From: Muribaculaceae bacterium
GTDB lineage: Bacteria; Bacteroidota; Bacteroidia; Bacteroidales; Muribaculaceae
Assembly (NCBI GenBank): GCA_017620635.1
Contig: JAGAUV010000028.1
Location: 1-40,581, forward strand
Direction of reading: 5' to 3'
Length of the DNA stretch: 40,581 bases
Shown here: positions 1-8,799 of the stretch, in pieces
How the letters are laid out: each line of letters opens with the position of its first letter
How positions within the stretch are numbered: position 1 is the first letter of the stretch
The notes under the pieces: generated by a model
Database searches by the model: none
What the model was told of the DNA's origin: nothing
The model's input: only the letters and a program-made list of their open reading frames with translations
Position numbers and translations under genes: made by a program

Positions 1-1
1 A

Positions 2-1378
2 TTAGAGATCGCGAGGATCGGGAGTAACTTCGTCAACGGGGATGTCTTTGTTAACGTTCTTGCAACCGGCAACAGCGTAGAAGAGGAGGTAAGCAAGCAT
101 AGCGATAACGAGCCAGTAAGAAGCCATGTAGCCAACACTGTTAGCGATAGCATTCTGGATCAGAGGCATCACGCCACCGCCTACAACCATCATCATGAAG
201 AGACCCGAAGCCTGAGCGGTGTATTTGCCGAGACCTTCAACGGCGAGGTTGAAGATGCCGCCCCACATAACAGAAGTGCAGAGACCGCAGAGTACAAGCA
301 GAAGGGCCTTGGCAGGAACCTCAGCAGTAGTGAAGCCGTCGGCAGCACTGTAAGCAGGCATAGAAACGCGGATGTCGGAGGGAAGGAAGATAGCACCGCA
401 GATGAGGCAGATAGCGGCTGTTGTGACAACGAGGAGCTGAGTGCGGCTCGAAACCTTGCCGGAGATGACGGTAGAAACGAGACGGCCAACGAGCATGAGC
501 AGCCAGTAGATAGCGGCAACGCCACCGGCTACAGCTGTAGCATTGACAGTGATACCCGAAGCGGCAGAGTCGCTGAGGTAGAAGATGAGCACACCGGGGA
601 TACCAACTTCGATACCAACATAGAAGAAGATACCGACGATACCGAGGACAGTGTGACGGAAGTTCCAGGCGCTGTGAGTGTATTTAACTTTTGCAGTGCC
701 TTCTTTTTTCATGTGAGGCTCAGGAATAGCCACGCAGCTGATGATGATGAAAGCAAGTACGAACACGCCCATTGCAATGTAGAGCAGGGGAGCCACATTG
801 AGCATAGAGGTCTCGGCAGTAACCTGACCGATGAGCATACCTACGAAGAGGGGAGTGAGAGTACCTGCGAGCGAGTTGAACGAGCCACCGGCCTGAACGA
901 GCTGGTTGCCGGTGTTACCGCCACCACCGAGGAGGTTGAGCATGGGATTAACAACGGTGTTGAGCATGCATACGCAGAAACCGCATATGAAAGCACCGAG
1001 GAGGTAGATGATGAAGTTGAGAGTCACAGCCTGCTGAGCAACAGTGAAAACTTCAACGCTTGCGCCAACACGGCCGGAAAGCCATTGGAAGATAAGGCCG
1101 ATAAGACCAACCGCCATAGCGGTAAGGGCTGTTTTCTTGTAGCCGATGCGCACAAGCATGTTGCCAGCCGGAATACCCATGAATAGGTAAGCCAGGAAGT
1201 TCATCATGTTGCCGAGCATACCCGACCACTCGTAATTGTTTTTCCAGATAGTACCCAGAGGAGCGGCAAGATTCGTTACAAACGAGATCATCGCGAAAAG
1301 GAAGAACATGGCCACAATAGCCACGATACTGCCCTTTGCCGAAGCTTTAGCCGCAGTTACGGTTGCTGTTTTTGACAT
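2..1378 (-). CDS. MFS sugar permease (FucP/FHS-like)
   Basis: This 458-residue inner-membrane protein has about twelve hydrophobic segments and belongs to the major facilitator superfamily. It probably imports a monosaccharide by proton symport. After a short Ala/Lys-rich N-terminus, TM1 begins around residue 17. The segment VRIGYKKTAL, at about residues 76-85, is the basic TM2-TM3 loop typical of MFS carriers. Gly-rich segments at about 150-160 (LLGGGGNTGN) resemble the fucose/glucose-galactose permease branch. The stop codon lies at bases 2-4, so the gene is complete. It is divergent from ugd and has its own promoter. A fucose or related hexose substrate is plausible because GDP-fucose genes lie next door and a fucosidase is at the far end of the window, but the substrate cannot be read from the sequence. 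The fold is certain; the specificity is a guess. Confidence 0.8.
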   Translation of the reverse strand: MSKTATVTAAKASAKGSIVAIVAMFFLFAMISFVTNLAAPLGTIWKNNYEWSGMLGNMMNFLAYLFMGIPAGNMLVRIGYKKTALTAMAVGLIGLIFQWLSGRVGASVEVFTVAQQAVTLNFIIYLLGAFICGFCVCMLNTVVNPMLNLLGGGGNTGNQLVQAGGSFNSLAGTLTPLFVGMLIGQVTAETSMLNVAPLLYIAMGVFVLAFIIISCVAIPEPHMKKEGTAKVKYTHSAWNFRHTVLGIVGIFFYVGIEVGIPGVLIFYLSDSAASGITVNATAVAGGVAAIYWLLMLVGRLVSTVISGKVSSRTQLLVVTTAAICLICGAIFLPSDIRVSMPAYSAADGFTTAEVPAKALLLVLCGLCTSVMWGGIFNLAVEGLGKYTAQASGLFMMMVVGGGVMPLIQNAIANSVGYMASYWLVIAMLAYLLFYAVAGCKNVNKDIPVDEVTPDPRDL

Positions 1379-1463
1379 GGATCTTAGATTGAAATTGTTT
1401 ATGTGAAAAGAATTAAGTTTATTTAAGGTTTAAAGCTGTCGGCATATATATTTATGCACACTG

Positions 1464-1471
1464 CAAAGTTA
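1464..1471 (-). promoter_or_regulatory. -7 box of the MFS permease promoter
   Basis: On the minus strand this reads TAACTTTG, an exact match to the Bacteroidetes -7 consensus TAnnTTTG. No good TTTG is visible 19-20 bases upstream. Transcription would start near 1457 and give a leader of about 80 bases. Confidence 0.55.
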
Positions 1472-1548
1472 GACAATTTTTCTGAAGGATATACTATCAG
1501 ACGGTCATTTTTTATAAAAATAATGTCGTTTAGTATCGAAAAATAATC

Positions 1549-1556
1549 TATCTTTG
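1549..1556 (+). promoter_or_regulatory. -7 box of the ugd-gmd-fcl promoter
   Basis: TATCTTTG matches TAnnTTTG exactly. The -33 element is weak: only a TTTA near 1529, with poor spacing. Initiation near 1563 would leave a leader of only about 13 bases before the ugd ATG at 1576. Confidence 0.6.
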
Positions 1557-1575
1557 CATAAAAACAAAGATAATA

Positions 1576-2892
1576 ATGAAACAATATAAAATAGCAGTAG
1601 CCGGAACAGGATATGTTGGTCTGAGTATAGCAGTCCTGCTTTCCCAGCATAACAAAGTGACGGCAGTCGATATCGTGCCGGAAAAGGTGGATATGATAAA
1701 CCGTCGCATATCTCCTATCTCCGACGATTATATCGAGCGCTATCTCGCAGAGAAGACACTTGATCTGACGGCCACACTCGACGGAGCGTCGGCATATGCC
1801 GACGCCGACTTTGTGATAATCTCCACGCCTACCAATTATGATCCGGTAAAAAACTATTTCGACACTCACAATATAGAGGATGTCATAGACCTTGTGCTTT
1901 CGGTCAACCGAAATGCGACTATGATCATCAAGTCGACGATTCCTGTCGGCTATTGCCGCAGTCTCTACCGGCGCTATGCGGACAAAGGAATCAAACGACT
2001 CAACCTGTTGTTCTCCCCAGAGTTCCTGAGAGAGAGCAAGGCACTCTACGACAACCTCTATCCGAGCCGTATAATAGTCGGAATACCCAGAAGCATAGCC
2101 AATCAGGAATCGAGCGAGGAGAATGCAGCGATAGAAAGCCTTGCCGATATACCATATCTTACAAGCCAGGCACATCTGTTTGCAGAGCTTCTTAAGCAGG
2201 GAGCGGTCAAGACAGACATACCCAAACTGTTTATGGGCCTAAAGGACGCCGAGGCGGTAAAATTGTTTGCCAATACATATCTGGCGCTCCGAGTCAGCTT
2301 CTTTAATGAGCTTGATACCTATTCGGAGGTCAAGGGTCTTGATTCGAAGGCCATAATAGAAGGCATAGGCCTTGACCCACGCATAGGCACACACTACAAT
2401 AATCCTTCGTTCGGTTATGGCGGTTACTGTCTGCCAAAGGATACGAAGCAGTTGCTTGCCAATTATGAGAATGTGCCTCAGAATATGATGTCGGCCATAG
2501 TGAGGAGCAACAGGACGCGCAAGGATTTTATCGCCGATCAGGTGCTCCGTATGGCCGGTTATTATAGTTACAGGGAAAACACCGGCTACAGCCCCGAAGC
2601 CGAGCGGCATATTGTAATAGGTGTGTACCGTCTGACAATGAAGTCGAACAGCGACAATTTCAGGCAGTCGTCGATACAGGGTGTGATGAAGAGGATAAAG
2701 GCAAAGGGCGCGCAGGTGCTTGTGTACGAGCCGACGCTTGCCGATGGCTCTACATTCTTCGGCAGCCTTGTAGTCAATGATCTTGACAAGTTCAAGCAAG
2801 GATGTGACGCTATCATAGCCAACAGGTATGACAGTGATCTCGATGATGTAGAGAATAAGGTTTATACGCGAGATCTCTTCAGGCGCGACTGA
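1576..2892 (+). CDS. ugd: UDP-glucose 6-dehydrogenase
   Basis: Oxidises UDP-glucose to UDP-glucuronate with two NAD+, in the cytoplasm, feeding capsule or exopolysaccharide synthesis. The Rossmann motif GTGYVGLS is at residues 10-17. [15 protein letters not shown] (146-160) is the sugar-nucleotide dehydrogenase signature. The catalytic cysteine is Cys285 within [14 protein letters not shown], and the central-domain Lys229/Asn233 region is intact. At 438 residues it is within the usual family range. Because the family also includes GDP-mannose and UDP-N-acetylmannosamine dehydrogenases, those remain formal alternatives, but the overall signature fits Ugd best. It is the first gene of a three-gene operon, 22 bases before gmd. 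Confidence 0.9.
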   Translation: MKQYKIAVAGTGYVGLSIAVLLSQHNKVTAVDIVPEKVDMINRRISPISDDYIERYLAEKTLDLTATLDGASAYADADFVIISTPTNYDPVKNYFDTHNIEDVIDLVLSVNRNATMIIKSTIPVGYCRSLYRRYADKGIKRLNLLFSPEFLRESKALYDNLYPSRIIVGIPRSIANQESSEENAAIESLADIPYLTSQAHLFAELLKQGAVKTDIPKLFMGLKDAEAVKLFANTYLALRVSFFNELDTYSEVKGLDSKAIIEGIGLDPRIGTHYNNPSFGYGGYCLPKDTKQLLANYENVPQNMMSAIVRSNRTRKDFIADQVLRMAGYYSYRENTGYSPEAERHIVIGVYRLTMKSNSDNFRQSSIQGVMKRIKAKGAQVLVYEPTLADGSTFFGSLVVNDLDKFKQGCDAIIANRYDSDLDDVENKVYTRDLFRRD

Positions 2893-2914
2893 CGTGTAAT
2901 TATAAACGAAAACT

Positions 2915-4003
2915 ATGAAAACAGCACTTATAACAGGTGTTACCGGCCAGGACGGTTCATTTCTGTCAGAGTTCCTTCTTGAGAAGGGTTATGATGTACA
3001 TGGCACGATCCGTCGTTCGTCGGTCGATTACCGTGAACGCATAGCACATCTTGAAGGCCGCCCACATTTCCACCTGCATTATGCCGACCTCAGCGATTCT
3101 ATGTCGATTATTAAAGTAATCAACAGCGTCAAACCTGATGAGATATATAATCTTGCGGCCCAGAGCCATGTACAGGTATCGTTCGACTCTCCGGAGTTCA
3201 CAGCCGATGTCGATGCTGTAGGCGTTCTGCGTATACTCGAGGGAGTCCGTCAGTGCGGCCTTGCCGATACATGCCGAATATATCAGGCCTCAACCTCGGA
3301 GCTTTACGGGAAGGTGGAAGAAGTGCCACAGAACGAGAATACTCCGTTCCATCCATACAGCCCCTATGCAGTAGCCAAACTCTATGGCTACTGGATTGTA
3401 AAGGAATACCGCGAGGCTTATAACATGTTCTGCTGCTCGGGTATCCTGTTCAATCATGAATCGGAACGGCGAGGCGAGACTTTTGTGACACGCAAGATCA
3501 CTCTTGCGGCAGCCAGGATAGCCCAGGGCAAACAGGATAAACTCTATCTCGGCAACCTGTCGTCGCTGCGCGACTGGGGATACGCCAAGGATTATGTAGA
3601 GTGCATGTGGCTGATACTGCAATATAAGCGTCCGGAAGATTTTGTGATAGCGACAGGCGAGCAACACTCGGTAAGGGAGTTCGCCACCCTTGCCTTCCGC
3701 AACGTAAGCATAGACATAGAGTGGACCGGCGAGGGCGCCGAAGAAAAAGGCATCGACAAGGCGACGGGCAAGGTGCTTGTAGAGGTAAGCCCGGATTTCT
3801 ACCGTCCGACCGATGTGGTAAATCTCTGGGGTGATCCGACCAAGGCCCGAGCAGAACTTGGCTGGAATCCGCAGAAGACGAGCTTTGAAGAGCTTGTAAA
3901 GATCATGACAGACGCCGACATGGCCAAAGTGGCAGTAGAAAGAGCCGGAGACAGCGTGAGGACAAATCTTGCCGAATTTCTTGAGAAAGGTATTGTGAAG
4001 TGA
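2915..4003 (+). CDS. gmd: GDP-mannose 4,6-dehydratase
   Basis: Converts GDP-D-mannose to GDP-4-keto-6-deoxymannose, the first committed step to GDP-L-fucose. It is an extended short-chain dehydrogenase: NADP-binding GVTGQDG at residues 8-14, the catalytic Thr127/Glu129 in ASTSELYG, and the YxxxK pair Tyr151/Lys155 in SPYAVAK. The segment [18 protein letters not shown] is characteristic of Gmd and distinguishes it from other sugar-nucleotide dehydratases. Its 362 residues are normal for the family. It sits 22 bases after ugd and 7 bases before fcl, so the three genes are almost certainly cotranscribed. GDP-mannose is the point of contact with the manA gene farther along the window. Confidence 0.95.
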   Translation: MKTALITGVTGQDGSFLSEFLLEKGYDVHGTIRRSSVDYRERIAHLEGRPHFHLHYADLSDSMSIIKVINSVKPDEIYNLAAQSHVQVSFDSPEFTADVDAVGVLRILEGVRQCGLADTCRIYQASTSELYGKVEEVPQNENTPFHPYSPYAVAKLYGYWIVKEYREAYNMFCCSGILFNHESERRGETFVTRKITLAAARIAQGKQDKLYLGNLSSLRDWGYAKDYVECMWLILQYKRPEDFVIATGEQHSVREFATLAFRNVSIDIEWTGEGAEEKGIDKATGKVLVEVSPDFYRPTDVVNLWGDPTKARAELGWNPQKTSFEELVKIMTDADMAKVAVERAGDSVRTNLAEFLEKGIVK

Positions 4004-4010
4004 TGTAGAT

Positions 4011-4952
4011 ATGGATAAGGATTCAAAGATCTATGTGGCAGGACATCGCGGCATGGTAGGCTCTGCGATAGTACGCGAACTGCAACGACAGGGCTATACA
4101 AATATAATAACACGCACACACAAGGAGCTTGATCTGATCAATCAGCAGTCTGTCAACGATTTTTTTGCCGAAGAGAAACCGGAATACGTATTCCTTGCCG
4201 CCGCTAAGGTGGGCGGCATAATTGCGAATCAGAATCATCTCGCCGACTTCATGTATGACAATATGATGCTTGAGATGAATGTGATAAACGCAGCGTGGCG
4301 AAACGGCGTGAAAAAGCTCGAGTTCCTCGGCTCGTCGTGTATATATCCCCGAATGGCACCTCAGCCAATGCAGGAAAGTTGTCTTCTGACATCTGAACTC
4401 GAGAAAACCAACGAGGCTTACGCTCTTGCCAAAATCTCAGGTCTTAAATACTGCGAGTTTCTCAACCGTCAGTACGGCACCGACTATATATCAGTGATGC
4501 CGACAAACCTGTATGGCCCTAACGATAATTATCATCCCGAGCATTCACACGTGCTGCCGGCGCTTATACGAAGATTCCACGAAGCCAAGGAATCGGGAGC
4601 ACAGGAGGTAACATGTTGGGGCGACGGCAGCCCACTCCGCGAATTTCTTTATGTGGACGATCTTGCGAATTTGTGTGTGTTTCTCATGAACAACTACTCC
4701 GGGAACGAGACTGTCAATGCCGGTACGGGCAAAGAGCTGTCGATAAAAGAACTGACGGAACTTGTGGCCGAAACAGTAGGCTACAAAGGCCGTATCAACT
4801 GGGATAGGACACGGCCTAACGGAACGCCACGCAAGCTCCTTGATGTGTCGAAAGCTACAAAACTCGGCTGGACTTACCGCACCGAACTGCCGGAAGGGAT
4901 AAGACTTGCCTATCACGATTTCCTGACAAATCCGGTGCGTGCGGAGAGATAA
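4011..4952 (+). CDS. fcl: GDP-L-fucose synthase
   Basis: A bifunctional 3,5-epimerase/4-reductase that turns the Gmd product into GDP-L-fucose with NADPH. The nucleotide-binding loop GHRGMVG is at residues 11-17. The active-site cysteine lies in SSCIYP (Cys110), and the YxxxK pair is Tyr137/Lys141 in YALAK. The C-terminal substrate-binding part contains [18 protein letters not shown], another family hallmark. Its 313 residues are the usual length. As last gene of the ugd-gmd-fcl operon it runs convergently to within 12 bases of the sialate esterase gene. No terminator is visible in that short gap. GDP-fucose made here would decorate surface polysaccharide or O-glycosylated proteins. Confidence 0.95.
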   Translation: MDKDSKIYVAGHRGMVGSAIVRELQRQGYTNIITRTHKELDLINQQSVNDFFAEEKPEYVFLAAAKVGGIIANQNHLADFMYDNMMLEMNVINAAWRNGVKKLEFLGSSCIYPRMAPQPMQESCLLTSELEKTNEAYALAKISGLKYCEFLNRQYGTDYISVMPTNLYGPNDNYHPEHSHVLPALIRRFHEAKESGAQEVTCWGDGSPLREFLYVDDLANLCVFLMNNYSGNETVNAGTGKELSIKELTELVAETVGYKGRINWDRTRPNGTPRKLLDVSKATKLGWTYRTELPEGIRLAYHDFLTNPVRAER

Positions 4953-4964
4953 GATATAGAGCCT

Positions 4965-6434
4965 TTACCACGGATTCACGTCCCAATTGTCGGTACGGAA
5001 CGGGACGAGAGGCTGGCCGAGGCATGTCTTTACGTTTGCATCGGGTACATAATTGTGGAAATAGTAGCGCACAGCGATCGGCTTTGCCACTTTGTCGCTA
5101 TATAGCTCGATTGTGTTGACTCCATGACCGAAAGACGCCGTGGCCGGATAGAATACCTTGTCCTCTCCGGCAATCTCGAATCCGAGAGGCCGTATGTATG
5201 ATGTGTCGTGATAGCTGTGGAATGAGTTTCCGTCCCACCAGTCGTGTACAAACAACAGGTTATTGAACTCTAATGTAGCCTTGTTGCCGTTAACAGTCAT
5301 AGACTTGTATGTAGGAGCCGGCAGCGGAAGACCTTTGATGCTGTAGTCGTTCTGAAGGGCGAGGAAGGCGAGTCGCTGACCTACTTCTTTCTTGCACTGA
5401 GGATGGATACATGTAGGGTTGCCTATGTCTGTCGTGGCGGCGATACCTACCTTGTCCACATTTTCGGCTACTTTATACTGAGCCTCCACCATCAGAGGCA
5501 GAGACATCTTTTCGGCACCTTCATAGTTGTAAGGCGCGAGCTGCACCATGTAGAACGGCATTTCTGTATTGCCCCATTTCTCACGCCAGCTGTTTATGAG
5601 AGCGGTCTGCAGTTTTACATAATCGTCGTGGTGTCCGCGGTTCGATTCGCCCTGATACCAGATGAAACCTTTTGCAGTGTATCCGGCAATAGGATGTATC
5701 ATGCCGTTGTAGAGCCTTGCGATCTGCGAGTTGGGCTGGTCCATGCTGCGAGAATGAGCAATATCAATGTCCTTTATGCCGTCGAAAGTCTCGCTGTCGA
5801 TCCATGTCTCGATAGTAGATCCGCCCCAGTTGGTAGATATAAGGCCTACGGGCACTCCAAGTATCTGATTGAGGAGATGCCCGAAGAAGTATGCGCAAGC
5901 AGAGAAATCGGCCACGACATCGGTGGTGGATTCCTGCCACACGCCTTTGCAGTCGTCGGCCGGGCTGTCGAGAGATGCTCTTTCGACAGTGAAGAAACGC
6001 ATGTCGGGATGATTGGGAGCGTCGAGTATCGCGTCCAGAGCGCCCTCGACAGGCTGGTGCATGAAGCCGTGTACCATCATCTCCATGTTGGACTGTCCAC
6101 TGCATATCCATACCTCGCCCAAGAGAATATTGTCAAGGACTACCTTGTCGCCATCGTTTATAGTGATAGTGTATGGACCGCCGGCATCTCCGGTGGCGAT
6201 TGTTGTCGTCCAGTTGCCGTCGTTGTCCGCTTTTGCTTTATACGTCTTGTTGTCCCAAGAAGGGTTGACTTTTATTGTCGCGCCCGGTTTTGCTTTGCCC
6301 CAGATATTAGCGTCGGTATTTCGCTGGAGCACCATGTTGTCGCCAAGCACGGCCGGCAATGTCACTTTTGCATCCGCGCCCATGACGGACGAGAGACACA
6401 AAAGAAGGCTTAAGGTAAGATGTGATAATTTCAT
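4965..6434 (-). CDS. sialate O-acetylesterase, SGNH family
   Basis: Predicted periplasmic enzyme that removes O-acetyl groups from sialic acid or from similarly acetylated glycans. A signal peptide covers about residues 1-22, with cleavage after ADA. A beta-sandwich-like region (about 25-100) is followed by the SGNH hydrolase: nucleophile Ser115 in CSGQSNMEM, the block WYQGESN at 259-265, and the catalytic pair Asp336/His344 in DIGNPTCIH. Length is 489 residues. It is the distal gene of an operon of exported enzymes, 27 bases behind the dipeptide epimerase. That context leaves open a role on O-acetylated murein or plant glycans rather than sialic acid. No sialidase or sialate catabolic gene is present in the window. 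Confidence 0.88.
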   Translation of the reverse strand: MKLSHLTLSLLLCLSSVMGADAKVTLPAVLGDNMVLQRNTDANIWGKAKPGATIKVNPSWDNKTYKAKADNDGNWTTTIATGDAGGPYTITINDGDKVVLDNILLGEVWICSGQSNMEMMVHGFMHQPVEGALDAILDAPNHPDMRFFTVERASLDSPADDCKGVWQESTTDVVADFSACAYFFGHLLNQILGVPVGLISTNWGGSTIETWIDSETFDGIKDIDIAHSRSMDQPNSQIARLYNGMIHPIAGYTAKGFIWYQGESNRGHHDDYVKLQTALINSWREKWGNTEMPFYMVQLAPYNYEGAEKMSLPLMVEAQYKVAENVDKVGIAATTDIGNPTCIHPQCKKEVGQRLAFLALQNDYSIKGLPLPAPTYKSMTVNGNKATLEFNNLLFVHDWWDGNSFHSYHDTSYIRPLGFEIAGEDKVFYPATASFGHGVNTIELYSDKVAKPIAVRYYFHNYVPDANVKTCLGQPLVPFRTDNWDVNPW

Positions 6435-6461
6435 GGCTTGGTATTAAGGATTGTTTTTAGG

Positions 6462-7604
6462 TCAGGATAGCTCAGAGACAGGCACTACGCCTATGCCCGG
6501 GCGGTCGGGCAGCGTTATTTTGCCGTCGACGATTTTCATGCCGTCGAATATGTCGTTGGCGATAAGGAGATTGCCGTCGAGGTCGGCCCAGTCTACCATA
6601 GGCGCAAGCTGAGCTGCGGCACTGACGGCGCAAGATGTTTCGGTCATACATCCGAGCATCACTTTCATGCCCATAGCCCGAGCGAGAGTCGCCATCTGAT
6701 AGGCTTCGTGCATGCCTGTGCTCTTCATCAGTTTTATGTTTATTCCGTCGTATGCTCCGGCCGCACGTCTTATGTCGGGCAAGCGCTGCAGGAACTCGTC
6801 GGCAATGATAGGGAGGGGCGAGCGCTCACGCAGCCAGGCGGTGTCGTCGATAGCTTTTTTGTCCATAGGCTGCTCAACGAACAGACAACCGCGGTCGGCA
6901 AGCCAGTGGCACATCTCGAGCGCTTTGTTCTTGTCGTTCCAGCCTTGGTTGGCATCTACGCAAATGGGCACGTCGGTGTGTTTCCGCAGGGCCTCAACGA
7001 TCTCTTTGTCGTGATCAAGACCCATTTTTATCTTTATGACCTTGTATGGCGCTGTCTCCTCGATCTTCTTGCGCATTTCATCGGGATCGGCGTCGTAGCT
7101 TATTGTAAAGGATGTGTTGGGGCACTTGTCGGGATTGAGACCCCATATCTTGTACCACGGCTGTCCCATAATCTTGCCGACAAGGTCGTGCAGGGCTATG
7201 TCGACAGATGCTTTTGCCGCACGATTGTTGGGCGCCACATTGTCGAGATATTCGAGAATGTCTTCGATACGGAAGGGGTCGTTGAACTGACTCAGATCAA
7301 GCTTAGAAAGGAACTCGCATACCGAAGCTACCGATTCTCCCAGATATGGGGGCATGGAAGCTTCGCCATAGCCGACCAAGCCGTCGTATTCGATCTCGAC
7401 CTGTACGCCCGGTGTGGTGGTGCGTTGTGAACGGGCAAGATTGAATGCGTGCCGGAGCTGTAGCTCATATGGGCGGAATCTCAGATTGAGCGAGCCGCTG
7501 CGTCCGGTCTGTTTTGTCGCCTGACCGAAGGCGGAGAAAGATATTGGGGATGTGGCGGCAATAGTGCCGAGTATGCCTGTGCGGATAAAATTTCTACGAT
7601 TCAC
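6462..7604 (-). CDS. L-Ala-D/L-Glu (dipeptide) epimerase
   Basis: Enolase-superfamily enzyme predicted to epimerise L-Ala-D-Glu from murein so that the dipeptide can be degraded. The capping domain occupies about residues 38-155 and the barrel follows. The KxK motif is Lys191/Lys193 in KVIKIKMG. The metal ligands are Asp218 (VDANQGW), Glu244 (VEQP) and Asp269 (ADE). The opposite catalytic lysine is Lys291 in INIKLMK, and the DLDG at 341-344 is typical of dipeptide epimerases. The N-terminus RRNFIRTG followed by a hydrophobic stretch looks like a twin-arginine export signal, which is unusual for a step normally thought to be cytoplasmic. It lies 24 bases downstream of an NlpC/P60 peptidase gene of YkfC type, a common partner. 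Confidence 0.88.
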   Translation of the reverse strand: MNRRNFIRTGILGTIAATSPISFSAFGQATKQTGRSGSLNLRFRPYELQLRHAFNLARSQRTTTPGVQVEIEYDGLVGYGEASMPPYLGESVASVCEFLSKLDLSQFNDPFRIEDILEYLDNVAPNNRAAKASVDIALHDLVGKIMGQPWYKIWGLNPDKCPNTSFTISYDADPDEMRKKIEETAPYKVIKIKMGLDHDKEIVEALRKHTDVPICVDANQGWNDKNKALEMCHWLADRGCLFVEQPMDKKAIDDTAWLRERSPLPIIADEFLQRLPDIRRAAGAYDGINIKLMKSTGMHEAYQMATLARAMGMKVMLGCMTETSCAVSAAAQLAPMVDWADLDGNLLIANDIFDGMKIVDGKITLPDRPGIGVVPVSELS

Positions 7605-7628
7605 TGTCGGGTTGTTATTTATGGAGAG

Positions 7629-8798
7629 TTAAAAGTACCAGGGATGGTTACGGGCACGAGTGATGCCCGGAGTCTCTTCGTTGCCAGCAATGCGGACGGC
7701 ATGGAGGAAAGGCGTGTCGAGGTAGCTCTCGGATTCGGGGTCGACGCTGTTACGTTTGACCCGGCCGGAAGAGTGCACGTAGTTGCCGTCGTGGTCGTAT
7801 ATAGCAACGTGGGTAACTTTGCCAGTGCGTGCGTTACCGAAGAAGAGGAGGTCGCCGGGGCGGCATGAGCGCCAGTTGGCGGCTTCTATCCTGCGCCCTG
7901 TACGTGCTTGTTGCGAGGCGTCGCGCATTAGAATGAGTCCGTTTGCGTAATAGCTTACTTTTGCAAGTCCGGAGCAGTCGAGGGCTTTGGGAGATGTTCC
8001 GCCCCATAGGTAGGGAGTGCCTTCCATAGAATATGCGATGTCGAGGATACGGTCGGCATCGAAATTCTGTGCCGCCCAGGTCTCGATCGGGGTAAGATCG
8101 TCGGTGTCGACAAAGCCGGTGCGGCCGTTGGGGAGCTCTACACCTATGCGTCCGTCCGTGACATGCACTTCATTGCCGGGAACAGTGACTATACATCCGT
8201 TGACAAGGTCGGACACAACATCGCGCAGGCCTTTGGTTGTGGGTGTGCGCCATGCCCTTGTCTGGAAAGGAGAGGAAACGATAAAACGACGAGCCTGCCG
8301 CCATTCTTTCATCTCGGCCGGGGTCTTCGCTACAATCGACGAAGAAGGAATCCATGCGATGTATCCGTCGGGTGTCTGTACGTGCCACCAGTCGCCGCCT
8401 TTATGCAGTACACGGAGGGGGGTACCCATAAGAGCCTGAGTCGCCATCTCGGCGGAGTGCCGTCCGGCCGTGCGCATACTTGCCACCGATATTCTGACCT
8501 GTGCCCATTTGTCGTAAGGCAGCAGGTTGATTTTGTCGGCATAGTCGATGTCGGCCTCGTCCAAGGCTTTTACAGTGGCGCGCATTGCTGTTGAATCGGA
8601 TACATCGCCGCCGACAACCAGGCTGCCTTCGTTGTTGTTATAGGCCTTTATGTCGTATACTATCTGTCGGCCGTCGGGTGCATATTCCGCTTTTACGTCT
8701 TTTATGCATTCCTGTGCCTTGGCAAGCATATTTGCCGAAGACTGGGCGTAGACCGGCACTGCGGCGACGCATAGGGCTATTATGGCGAGATAATTCAT
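7629..8798 (-). CDS. NlpC/P60 peptidase with SH3 domains (YkfC-like)
   Basis: Predicted gamma-D-glutamyl-L-diamino-acid endopeptidase that cuts murein peptides and releases L-Ala-D-Glu. A signal peptide covers residues 1-18 (cleavage after VYA). A helical N-terminal part (about 20-110) and two bacterial SH3-like modules (about 115-160 and 170-235) precede the C-terminal NlpC/P60 domain. The catalytic residues are Cys275 in ALDCSGL, His330 in VTHVAIY and His342 in YVHSSG. At 389 residues the architecture matches the periplasmic Bacteroides YkfC-like proteins. It starts one base after the transglutaminase stop and is followed by the dipeptide epimerase, giving a pair that produces and then processes the same dipeptide. 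Confidence 0.9.
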   Translation of the reverse strand: MNYLAIIALCVAAVPVYAQSSANMLAKAQECIKDVKAEYAPDGRQIVYDIKAYNNNEGSLVVGGDVSDSTAMRATVKALDEADIDYADKINLLPYDKWAQVRISVASMRTAGRHSAEMATQALMGTPLRVLHKGGDWWHVQTPDGYIAWIPSSSIVAKTPAEMKEWRQARRFIVSSPFQTRAWRTPTTKGLRDVVSDLVNGCIVTVPGNEVHVTDGRIGVELPNGRTGFVDTDDLTPIETWAAQNFDADRILDIAYSMEGTPYLWGGTSPKALDCSGLAKVSYYANGLILMRDASQQARTGRRIEAANWRSCRPGDLLFFGNARTGKVTHVAIYDHDGNYVHSSGRVKRNSVDPESESYLDTPFLHAVRIAGNEETPGITRARNHPWYF

Positions 8799-8799
8799 T

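Noticed and set aside
653-1186. Glu/His-rich open frame opposite the MFS permease
   Set aside because: It mirrors the codon pattern of the membrane protein, and its odd composition is a by-product of the antisense reading.
5403-6413. Long open frame opposite the sialate esterase gene
   Set aside because: The minus-strand frame has a signal peptide and all catalytic motifs; the plus-strand frame has no recognisable domain, promoter or start context.
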